From the NCBI GenBank assembly GCA_030549495.1, contig JAUIRK010000511.1:75001-139000 (forward strand): a stretch of 64,000 bases of DNA, written 5' to 3'. Within the stretch, counting starts at the first letter, position 1. Every line of letters begins with the position of its first letter. The notes beneath the pieces were generated by a model. The model did no database searches. It saw nothing but the letters and a program-made list of their open reading frames with translations, and was not told the DNA's origin. The position numbers were made by a program, and so were the translations under genes. Positions 40,601-46,454 of this stretch are shown in pieces. Origin of the DNA: Nectonema munidae. Lineage: Eukaryota > Nematomorpha > Nectonematoida > Nectonematidae.

Positions 40601-42266
40601 TTTTGTTTTCTATTTTTTCTCGCAAGTGTTGGACATTGATTAATCTATGTAGGGTGCGAGTTGATGTAAAGATAACCCATTGCTAAAATTAATGGAGATG
40701 AAAGTTTATTCGTTGTTTTTACTCTAAAAATTGCAAGTCAATGTATTTATTTTTCAAATTTTGATTAAACAGAAAGCAGAGAGTGCTGACAGGCTTAATA
40801 AACTTTGTCGATGGGCAGCGTGCAGTTGCCGGTAAACCCGCTTAGGTGGGTTATGTATGAGTGGCGCATCAAACACCCGACAAACTATAAACAGAGAAAT
40901 ACGGAGTAGTATATTATTTAAGTATTTACTTCCAAGTGTTTGGTTTGATGAAGGCGATTGTAGGCGAAAATTTACTTATTTAACATTTAAAGTGTTTACT
41001 ATATTCCTGTTTACTTTATACAGCGATGTGTTTTTTCATTTTCAGCACCAAAACAATATCTTTTATATTTTGTGTAGAAATTTGTTTTAATCAGGCATTT
41101 GTATAAGCAAAATAATATACAAAAAGCTCTGTATCTGCGAAAAGTAGGTGCCCCCCCCCCCCCGTGCGCGTTTGCAACAAAAAACAGGAATACATTTAAA
41201 CGCATCGCCAAATGTACATACAATTGTTTTATTATCACAAAAAAACTGGGAAACGAAAAGATGAGGCTATTCAAAATGGAGAATCACCTGTCCAAAGTTC
41301 ATCCAATAATAATCGTTGATAAAAATCTGATATACCTTAAAATTAGAGAACAATAGATCAATCCAATGAGAATTGATTGTGGAGTGGAGACTTCTTGATA
41401 ACCAACTCTCTTATTACAAAGCAGAAAAAGCAACTTAGAGTTAGAGGCGTTTATGACGCCATGTATGGTAGAGACTATAGAGGCCTAGGTGGGCGGAACA
41501 CTCACGCTGGTTTGCGAAACCCGCACAATAAATTGCGAATGTGGGTGATTTGTTTAAAACTTACTGTCGACAGGTTGGGATTGGGTGAGAATTAATTCTT
41601 AAAAAATTGAATACTTTATTATTATAAGATATTCATTGATAGCTCATATCTAATCGTATAAAGTATATAACATATCACATACATACATCACACACAATCC
41701 ATTCATTTACTTCAAGCAATAACATCTGTTTTGGAAAAATCCAAATAGGAATCATGTAGAGAAACGCAAAGAAGAAGAGATTACGTGGATAAAGGCTTTG
41801 GCTGTTATACAAATTTGTTCAAAGTATTGCTTGTATGTGATAAAAGTCCATTGCCTTGGAGAAGGGGAATTCGTTTGCGCTTGTGAAGTTTCTGTAGCAT
41901 TATCAACACTACCACCTGTGCCGGCTTCATAAGCAAGAGCGGAATCATCCCCAAACTTTTCAGCGAGTTGGGAGAAGAAGACAGGGATTGTGATCGCGAT
42001 GAAATCATCCCGAATGGGTTCGCAATGAGGAATATTGTCAGAGTTGTTGGGAACAACATCTGATGAATCATGAGGATCGGAGTCTGCAAACTCTGGGAGA
42101 AAGAGAACACGGACTCCAACACTGGGGTTGGAGGATGTAGTGGATTTTGGGGAAAGATCGAGCCATTCTTAGAAAAGAAAAAAGCTGGAGAAGTTGCACA
42201 TTGAGAAAGAATCAAATTTGAAATACCTGAATTTGGAAAATTGGAATGCCCACAAATATTCAACAT
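14126..42266 (-). CDS. acsbg: Long-chain / very-long-chain acyl-CoA synthetase, bubblegum family (complete, 13 coding exons)
   Basis: Joined minus-strand exons 42266-42227, 42167-41785, 39676-39588, 37339-37117, 35990-35841, 33984-33790, 31908-31727, 29916-29690, 23299-23190, 22478-22313, 20995-20853, 19021-18781 and 14442-14126 give 2466 bases, 821 residues plus stop; all phases agree and all introns are GT-AG. Family knowledge: the enzyme activates fatty acids with ATP and CoA through an acyl-adenylate, usually at endoplasmic-reticulum-associated membranes. Motifs seen: [11 protein letters not shown] (about 278-288), SYLPLSH after it, YGISETT (480-486), HTGD (563-566), [16 protein letters not shown] (from 585) and PTLKMKR (718-724), with the usual C-terminal lysine region. 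At 821 residues it exceeds the roughly 670-730 of vertebrate ACSBG proteins because of a longer N-terminus, an insert near residues 95-115 and a C-terminal tail of about 80 polar residues. The start is the only ATG in exon 1, with an in-frame TGA directly upstream. Confidence 0.96.
15661..17137. mobile_element. hAT-type non-autonomous element with 8-bp target duplication (ACSBG intron 12)
   Basis: Left end CAGGGGCGCACATCC at 15661, right end GGATGTGCGCCCCTG at 17137. The flanks are GTTTGACT (15653-15660) and GTTTAACT (17138-17145), an 8-base duplication with one change. There is no transposase. A second left-end copy starts at 16115 and a CAGTGGCGTAGCCAG terminus at 16961, so the element is composite or was hit by relatives. 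A C-run (17110-17119) lies beside the right end. Confidence 0.8.
18781..19021 (-). CDS. acsbg: ACSBG coding exon 12 (residues 637-716)
   Basis: Starts [20 protein letters not shown] and ends [19 protein letters not shown], matching HIQKWAILERDFSISGGEL. Acceptor TTCCTTTAG, donor GTTGA|GTACAA; the open frame reads on past the donor, but the next exon supplies the expected PTLKMKR. Confidence 0.94.
20085..20270. mobile_element. hAT-type MITE with perfect 8-bp duplication (ACSBG intron 11)
   Basis: Ends CAGGGATTCTTAA and, as complement at the right, CAGGGGTTCTTAA. Flanked on both sides by ATCTATAT (20077-20084 and 20271-20278). 186 bases, T-rich interior, no coding capacity. Confidence 0.88.
20853..20995 (-). 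CDS. acsbg: ACSBG coding exon 11 (FACS signature)
   Basis: [20 protein letters not shown] ... [20 protein letters not shown] and K, an almost exact match to the family's [18 protein letters not shown]...NAMLIGDQRKFLSMLLTLK. Acceptor TTATTTTAAAG, donor CTTAAA|GTAATT. Confidence 0.97.
21125..21146. repeat. Perfect 22-base palindrome
   Basis: A perfect inverted repeat of GATTCTGATTA with its complement, without spacer, in ACSBG intron 10. A further AATCAGAATCAG copy follows about 20 bases downstream. Function unknown. Confidence 0.7.
21720..22071. mobile_element. hAT-type MITE end (ACSBG intron 10)
   Basis: The right terminus, read on the minus strand, is CAGAGGTCGGTAACCCATTG followed by GCTCGCCAGCC and a GGCTCTTTTG block. 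This is the common terminus of a hAT group. The left terminus was not located with confidence; CTGAGAGCCATAC near 21731 may belong to it. Confidence 0.5.
22313..22478 (-). CDS. acsbg: ACSBG coding exon 10 (TGD motif)
   Basis: [15 protein letters not shown] ... [13 protein letters not shown] ... SITGRLK. The TGD and GRLK segments bind ribose and form the hinge in adenylate-forming enzymes. Acceptor TTCTTTTTAG, donor AAAG|GTACTG. A short YVGGPFL stretch sits where relatives have an ADGFLY-like loop. Confidence 0.96.
23190..23299 (-). CDS. acsbg: ACSBG coding exon 9 (residues 498-533)
   Basis: [20 protein letters not shown] ... LEKNTGE corresponds to the SGKLVPGCRVKLV...GIGE segment. Acceptor TGTTTTTCTTTAG, donor GGAGAA|GTAAGT. 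Confidence 0.95.
24240..24951 (+). pseudogene. Tigger/pogo transposase, N-terminal part (broken)
   Basis: HTH and catalytic-core segments readable across several frames, including [20 protein letters not shown] at about 24727-24790 and a TSLF-like block earlier. It is cut at the target site of the nested CACTG element, directly after the conserved LLLIDN. Confidence 0.85.
24952..27360 (+). mobile_element. CACTG-ended DNA transposon nested in the Tigger element
   Basis: 2409 bases with terminal inverted repeats that begin CACTGGTCAACA and can be followed for roughly 145 bases (24952-25100 against 27215-27360), sharing CTGGGGTTTT and TTGGCTCTAGTTT inward. It is flanked by a 3-base duplication TAA (24949-24951 and 27361-27363). 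CACTG termini with a 3-base duplication fit the CMC group (CACTA/Mirage/Chapaev), probably Chapaev3-like; that placement is inference. One broken protein gene lies inside on the plus strand. Confidence 0.82.
25293..26936 (+). pseudogene. Transposon-encoded protein of a widespread invertebrate family (broken)
   Basis: Readable blocks in order: [125 protein letters not shown], then [14 protein letters not shown] and stop. These match, from memory, a family of about 500-600 residues often annotated as uncharacterised in arthropods and cnidarians, with the hallmark SEEQ-ERFHQDI near the end. The copy is spread over several frames and is inactive. Its position inside CACTG terminal repeats argues that it is the element's transposase or an accessory protein. 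Confidence 0.75.
27364..27950 (+). pseudogene. Tigger/pogo transposase, C-terminal part (broken)
   Basis: Resumes immediately after the nested element with ACCHKFK-like residues, then [20 protein letters not shown] and [13 protein letters not shown]. An acidic segment with [19 protein letters not shown] follows, as is usual at the C-terminus of Tigger transposases. Confidence 0.85.
28130..28565. repeat. Imperfect inverted repeat around a tRNA-like SINE head
   Basis: Left arm (about 28135-28260) and right arm (about 28465-28560) share, in opposite orientation, blocks such as GTTAGTATTTTCAT, ATCGTATAGTA and ATGATACAAAACAT-like sequence. Between them lies the tRNA-like segment listed separately. 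The whole sits inside the Tigger element, so it was inserted later or arrived with it. Confidence 0.55.
28385..28456 (-). mobile_element. tRNA-like SINE head
   Basis: On the minus strand TGGCAGATTGG (A-box) and GGTTCGATTCC (B-box) are about 35 bases apart, within GGGGTGGCATGGCAGATTGG and CTGGGTTCGATTCCTTG. A functional tRNA is unlikely because the acceptor-stem halves do not pair well. It fits a tRNA-derived retroposon head whose body continues to about 28280. Confidence 0.6.
29690..29916 (-). CDS. acsbg: ACSBG coding exon 8 (residues 421-497)
   Basis: Contains [20 protein letters not shown] and [16 protein letters not shown], the family's GAAPM...GYGLSETSGP segment. Acceptor TTTCTTCAG, donor CCTG|GTAATG. 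The following intron (29689-23300) is the largest and holds the nested transposons. Confidence 0.97.
31001..31380. repeat. Hairpin repeat with CGTCTG ladder in both arms (ACSBG intron 7)
   Basis: Left arm 31001-31096 and right arm 31279-31380 are inverted copies, sharing ATCGTCTGCGTTTAT, TACAAATCTTCTGCTTTGCA and ATCGTCTGATTATTCTG, separated by about 180 bases. The same motif ladder is found in the piggyBac-like MITEs, but no TTAA ends are seen here. A single-arm scrap, CTGATTATTCTGGTCGTTA, lies near 35587. Confidence 0.75.
31501..31690. repeat. Short (TA)n and imperfect (CTG)n(GAT)n tracts
   Basis: (TA)n near 31504-31520, then CTGCTGCTGCTGCTGATGATG followed by interrupted GAT units up to about 31680. 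Ordinary microsatellites in ACSBG intron 7, just after exon 7. Confidence 0.8.
31727..31908 (-). CDS. acsbg: ACSBG coding exon 7 (residues 361-421)
   Basis: [20 protein letters not shown] and VLEKMAEKL match the family's TLREVEPT...GVPRVWEKI. Acceptor TTTTTTTCAAG, donor AATAA|GTAACT with a split Lys codon. Confidence 0.96.
32560..32680 (+). repeat. Probable SINE tail fragment
   Basis: ACTATGGAAGATTGTTCATC and CCCTTGGATGCAATA followed by A-rich sequence resemble the 3' body of the SINE at 46088-46225 (TTATGGGAGATTATTCTTCC, CTTGGACGCGATA, then poly-A). No tRNA-like head is recognised. Confidence 0.45.
33790..33984 (-). CDS. acsbg: ACSBG coding exon 6 (residues 296-360)
   Basis: Contains [20 protein letters not shown] and [12 protein letters not shown], matching VVSYLPLSHIAAQ...CFAEPDALKGS of the family. 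Acceptor TTGTATTTAG, donor TCTTCT|GTAATC. Confidence 0.96.
35841..35990 (-). CDS. acsbg: ACSBG coding exon 5 (AMP-binding P-loop)
   Basis: Fifty codons ending in [20 protein letters not shown] then HDN. This is the ATP/AMP-binding signature of the adenylate-forming superfamily with all glycines and the lysine present. Acceptor TTTTTCTTTAG, donor GACAAC|GTAAGA. Confidence 0.98.
37117..37339 (-). CDS. acsbg: ACSBG coding exon 4 (residues 171-245)
   Basis: Begins [19 protein letters not shown], corresponding to the family's GIYTTNSPEACQYI segment, and continues through [20 protein letters not shown]. Acceptor TTATTTTCAG, donor TTTCT|GTAAGT, both strong. Confidence 0.96.
37600..38600 (+). pseudogene. 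Tc1/mariner-type transposase relic (ACSBG intron 3)
   Basis: Plus-strand scraps in the expected order: [20 protein letters not shown] at about 37870-37935 (N-terminal DNA-binding region), [20 protein letters not shown] near 38265-38320 (resembling the first catalytic FxDEK block), and [11 protein letters not shown] near 38445 (resembling the PPxSPDLNP block). Frames change and parts are missing. Terminal repeats were not identified. Confidence 0.5.
39588..39676 (-). CDS. acsbg: ACSBG coding exon 3 (residues 142-170)
   Basis: [20 protein letters not shown] then [10 protein letters not shown], the conserved segment SVAILGFNSPEWFFSAVG...AGG of the family. Acceptor ATTTTAG, donor GCTGG|GTAAAT, leaving a split Gly codon. 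Confidence 0.96.
40129..40200. mobile_element. Orphan hAT-type terminus
   Basis: CAGGGGTCGGCAAAGTGGTC, followed by GATAATAGATG, is a recognisable hAT terminus, but no matching right end was found nearby. A related piece, CAGGCCTCCACAAAGTGATC, lies at 19480. Confidence 0.45.
40276..40580. mobile_element. hAT-type (Charlie-like) MITE with perfect 8-bp duplication (ACSBG intron 2)
   Basis: Termini CAGCGTTTTTCAAACT at both ends (right end as complement, AGTTTGAAAAACGCTG), with the typical GGGTCGGGACCC block near the right end. Flanked by GTATAGGA at 40268-40275 and 40581-40588. 305 bases, non-coding. Confidence 0.93.
41785..42167 (-). CDS. acsbg: ACSBG coding exon 2 (residues 14-141)
   Basis: Runs from [15 protein letters not shown] through [20 protein letters not shown] to [20 protein letters not shown] and IH. 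The last parts match the family's conserved start (F-x-x-x-x-x-x-GD-x-x-AL, then the Y-x-x-Y helix). A Gly/Ser/Thr/Gln-rich insert, [19 protein letters not shown], separates the two and is unusual for the family. Donor CAC|GTAATC. Confidence 0.93.
42227..42266 (-). CDS. acsbg: ACSBG coding exon 1 (start codon, 13 residues)
   Basis: ATG at 42266 opens [13 protein letters not shown] and one base of the next codon, then donor CAG|GTATTT. An in-frame TGA immediately precedes the ATG. The following intron is only 59 bases (42226-42168) and ends in a pyrimidine-rich TTTTCTAAG. Joining it to exon 2 gives a shared Glu codon. Non-coding 5' exons further upstream cannot be seen. Confidence 0.85.
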
Positions 42267-44749
42267 TCAATTGAGGAATCTGTTAATCTGAAAAAAATCT
42301 GGAATTTTAAACGCGATTTACAACAGCCTCACAAGCGCACACCAAATAATACCTCTTTATCTTGTCTACTTTGAATGTAACTTTTTTGATCACTATTCGT
42401 AAGATAGTTTTGGCATCTTACATACATTAACATATTTTTAGGTTAAGAAAATTAACTTATTTGACAAAAATAGAGACTACCAATATTTTATAATGAAAAA
42501 ATTACTTTGTAGCAAGTACATTCATTTTCACAAATGTACTGCCATTTAAAACAAATTGAAATTTCACAAGAAATCTTTTTATTTTTTGTTTTGGAAAAAA
42601 ATATATTATTGAGGATTGGAAGTTTTGGGCAATAATATCATGGAGTTAAGGGACGGGATGAGTGTATATGGTATTCTGAAATATCCGTTTAAAAATTAAT
42701 TAATTCCGCGTGTATTTTTGACAGAAAAAAGGTATTTCCTCCAACTCTAATTTGATGAATGAAAAGGACTTAAACTACAAAGTGTAGTACTATCACAAAG
42801 TGACAAGATAACAACGAAAAACAGTTATTTACATAAATGAAAATATTTTTTTACATTTGCTCCATTACGATCTATGAGAATTTTCAGGGACAAATCCTCC
42901 TCATTTCGGCCTCTGGAGAAATTGACCTCAAGGCAAAGAATTGTTCAAAGGCCAAATTGTCCAGAGGACTAATTGTCTTGGGGGGAAATTGACCCTCTTC
43001 CTATGAGAGAAAGTCGAAAATGTCGAATGATAAAAATACCTACACGAGAGAAATGCTCGAATTGACATGTCAAATATTATGTTTCGTTAGCAATTTCATC
43101 ATGTGTCTGTTTTCTATTTAATATACTCGATGATCTAAAATCAAGATAAATACAATCCATCATCGCAACTACGAAGAACATAATTCGTCTTAAAAGATAA
43201 ATATCCAAAAAAAAAAGATATACAGCGTTAAACAGAGTAATCAATACGAAATCTAGTGCTTTGAAGATCTGCTGACCCATATGTCAATCCTGACACCGCC
43301 TCATCACTTGCAATTTCCCTGCCTTCAACAAAGTTTGTTGATTGGCAAACGTTAACAAGTTTCACCAAATTATTTCTCTAGAACATTCATCGTCTTATGG
43401 GATTGCGAGTCAAAAGAATAAAAATATCTTTCATGAGCAACAACTATATTTAGCATTCAAATTGTACAATTATGAAAGAAAGATATTCTCACGTAGATAA
43501 GGAGAAGAAGAGGAATTGGGTCCTTCTAGAAAAATGATTCTTGAAAAACTACAATGACACAAATTTTTTATATCGATCTTTAATCAATAAGTCTGTGAAA
43601 TATTCTGTATATGTAATTACTTTTTTAGTCACATCATCAATAAATTATTATTATCATTAAATATTAAAAAGAAGGCTGGAAATTGACAGTTGTCTACTAA
43701 TTCCTTTTGCTTCATAAAAAGTGAAGAAAGAATTTCTGTCAAATACAACAACATTCGTTTATAAAGAACTCACGCGTATAACGAAATTTTGGGATGAAAA
43801 ATAGAACTATATCACAAGGTAAGATCGTACCAACAAACGAATAATAGGCTGGGAACAAATCACTTATATATTTTATATATCTATATAAAACACTTCAAAA
43901 GGCAATGCGTATCGACCGATATATATGTATATATGATTGAATGAGTATATATGTTTATGTATATTATATAACAAAAATTGTCAATAGAGAAATATTTTAT
44001 GTAAAAAATTTTATTAAAAAAAAAAAAAAAGTTAACAACTGTCATCATATCTTTGAAGCGGGGAAAGGGAAGTGGCATACTTCATCGAGATTCCAACAAC
44101 TTCCATTTAATATACGTGATAGAGAAAGGGTGTAAAAAGAGGATTTAGAGAAGTGAAGTAGAATATGAGAAGAAAAAACAAATTAAAAATAGTAGGTTAA
44201 AGAAAGGAACAGTGTTTTAAAGATATTAATCAAAAGAAAATAAATTACCAAGGAAATAGTATCGATTTAAGAAAGGAGGTGAATTATATTCAGCTTTCAA
44301 CATTAAGGTGAGAGTGATAGGAGTTGATGAGAATCATGGCTCTAATCAAGATAAAATGGGAGAGAGATTTTTCTTCGACTCGAGGTATACGTAATAGATT
44401 ACTAGAACACGCGTAATGTTATGGTGATGCATGATGAAGTGGTTAGGTAAAAAGTAGTTGTGATGTATTTGGTTGGTGTCTCAGGTCTCATAAAAAAATG
44501 TGAAATAAGAAAGGAGGTCTATTTCAAAGATGTCTAAAGCAGAGAAAGTGGTGCTATTCTGTTGATTGGAATTAATGGATTCAAAAACTTTCTTTGGAGA
44601 GACCTTAATTTATTCATATATACAATACTTGACGAGCCCCACAGAACATTACAATAAAGAAATAAGGGATAGATGAGGGCATAATATTGCAATCATAAAT
44701 TAAAACAGGGGCACACACCCTGGAGAGCTTAATATACTATTCATTTTCC
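42267..44749. other. Upstream flank of ACSBG, no gene seen
   Basis: It should contain the ACSBG promoter and any untranslated first exon, but no convincing promoter motif was found. It holds a short tandem repeat at 42914-42993 (listed) and otherwise AT-rich sequence. Confidence 0.5.
42914..42993. repeat. Degenerate 16-19-base tandem repeat with AATTG core
   Basis: Five units, each carrying AATTG followed mostly by [TA]CC or TTC and a purine-rich tail; cores at 42920, 42939, 42955, 42971 and 42987, giving spacings of 19, 16, 16 and 16. Confidence 0.65.
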
Positions 44750-45125
44750 TCAAAACTCGAAAGAGAAGAGAAACTTTAGTACTTAAATTGATTATGTGAG
44801 TAGACCATGAAGATTTTGAGTCAGAATCAATCCAAGAAATTTGTTATGTGTCGCCACTCTTGTTTTAAAAGGAAATTATGCAGAAGAAAGGAGAGAAAAT
44901 CAGGTATTATTTTTCTTTTGAAGAATACCATGAAACAAACACCGGTAGTAAAGATCATTAATGTAAACCAAAAAGAGAAGCGTGGTCCAAGAATTGAGGC
45001 TCGAGGAACTCCAACTTCCATATAGTTGATTTTTGAGACTTCGTTAGAAAAACAGACATAAAAATATATACGAGAAACTGATGGCCAGCCTTGTCAAACG
45101 CTTTCAAAAAGTCGAGAAAAAACAG
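44750..45125 (-). pseudogene. LINE reverse-transcriptase fragment
   Basis: On the minus strand FLDFLKAFDKAGHQFL (matching the RT block DFSKAFDKVxHxxLL), then EVGVPRASILGPRFSF (block VPQGSxLGPLLF), and further on FLGLILTQNLHGL (matching FLGVxLDxNLxW). Spread over several frames; no intact protein. Family jockey/CR1-like, not resolved further. Confidence 0.7.
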
Positions 45126-45991
45126 CAATTGGAAACTTCCTTTTATAGAAATGATATAGGGTAGATGATAACAATAGCAATGACTATATCATCGTAACTA
45201 GAAAATAGAGAAATCAAAGAGCAGTAATTTTTTAGGTGTAAGAATTTTATTCAATTTACCCCATATGTTTTTTACAAGTGGAAAACTCGGCGAAAAAATA
45301 ATGAGATATAGACCTTTTTATTTCGTTGTAACAGTGTTTCAAATGGTTATTGTATCTAATAAAATTATGAAGGTCGTAGTAACATACTCTGGAAATGAGG
45401 GAAAGCAATATTAGCACTTGATATTTCAAACAGGTGAGAGAAATTAACTTCAGCTATTTTAGGTATAAAAAAGGTAACGCTATTCAGTCCTAAATTTTCT
45501 TTTCGGGTAATAAGTGAATTTGATTGCTTTATCAAAGAAACTATTTATAAATATACAATTAGGAAAATGATTTTATATCTCGGTCAGTCATGACCATGGC
45601 CAACAAAAATCCTTTTTTTTTTTAAAAAAAAAGGAACAAAAAGCCATTGTAAAGCTTTTTTTCTTCTTTTTTTTGGATTTTTTTAGATCAAGTCAAAAAA
45701 AATTTTAATAAATAAACTCAACAATTTATTTTGCGTAAAACTAACTGTTTTTTGAAAATCAAAAATTTTAATATTTTCAATGAATATTTCCTGTTTATTC
45801 AATTTTCCTCATAAATTTGTTTATATTTTTGTTGTTGAATAAAGAGCTGGAATAAAGTTGATTACTAAAAGAGTGCAGAAACCACTTTCATCAGGGTTGG
45901 AGAATTTTTGTAAATGCCTGGAGCAGTGATGGCCTACGCTACGATAAAAAAGAAATTTCGTATTTTTGAGCCTAATTTTTTTCCGAAACTA

Positions 45992-46087
45992 TTAACCCAT
46001 TACGTCCCAATGTTCCCATTTGGAAACATAAGTAATTTCATCTTCGTCTGCTTTTTACAATGATTTGAATATAAATCGTCTGCGTTT
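45992..46087. mobile_element. piggyBac-like MITE with CGTCTG ladder, copy C (right end replaced)
   Basis: TTAA then CCCATTACGTCCCAATGTTC at the left, and the three-motif ladder ending ATCGTCTGAT, after which a SINE begins at once. The right CCC/TTAA end is absent, so the SINE insertion or a deletion removed it. Confidence 0.7.
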
Positions 46088-46225
46088 TTTTAAATATCGT
46101 CTGATGGCTTAGTGGTGGGAACGTAGGGTCTCAATCCAGATGGTCTGCGTTCGAAACCCCATCGTGACTATCCCTACTATCTTTCCAGTTATGGGAGATT
46201 ATTCTTCCCTTGGACGCGATACTAA
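46088..46225 (+). mobile_element. tRNA-derived SINE, second family, with poly-A tail
   Basis: TGGCTTAGTGG (A-box) and CGTTCGAAACC (B-box) at tRNA spacing, followed by a unique body and a run of A at about 46215-46225. Its body resembles the fragment at 32620-32680. Confidence 0.75.
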
Positions 46226-46315
46226 AAAAAAAAAGTTTTACTTATTTTTCCTATTATATCCTTCAACTTTTATTCATAACGTCTCACCAACACTTACTTT
46301 ATAATACAGTTTAAT

Positions 46316-46453
46316 TTAACCCATTAAGTCCCAATGTTCCCATTTGGGAACATAAGTAATTTTATCTTCGTCTGCTTTTTTCAATGACTTTGAATACAAA
46401 TCGTCTGCGTTTTTTTAAATATCGTCTGATTTCTATGGTACTTAATGGGTTAA
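46316..46453. mobile_element. piggyBac-like MITE with CGTCTG ladder, copy D (best preserved)
   Basis: TTAA at 46316-46319 and 46450-46453 bound a 130-base element with ends CCCATTAAGTCCC and complementary CTTAATGGG. Interior order: GTTCCCATTTGGGAAC palindrome, TTCGTCTGC, ATCGTCTGC, ATCGTCTGA. About 230 bases from copy C in the same orientation. Confidence 0.85.
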
Positions 46454-46454
46454 T

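Noticed and set aside
40857-41595. Several plus-strand open frames of 63-85 codons between ACSBG exons 2 and 3
   Set aside because: No domains, no consistent splice signals, and composition like the surrounding intron.
41805-42226. Unspliced continuation of the ATG at 42266 into a long minus-strand frame
   Set aside because: Its sequence has no similarity to any family, while splicing out 59 bases gives the conserved ACSBG N-terminal block.
46088-46160. Functional tRNA gene
   Set aside because: Same reasoning: tRNA-like promoter boxes but a SINE body and poly-A tail follow.
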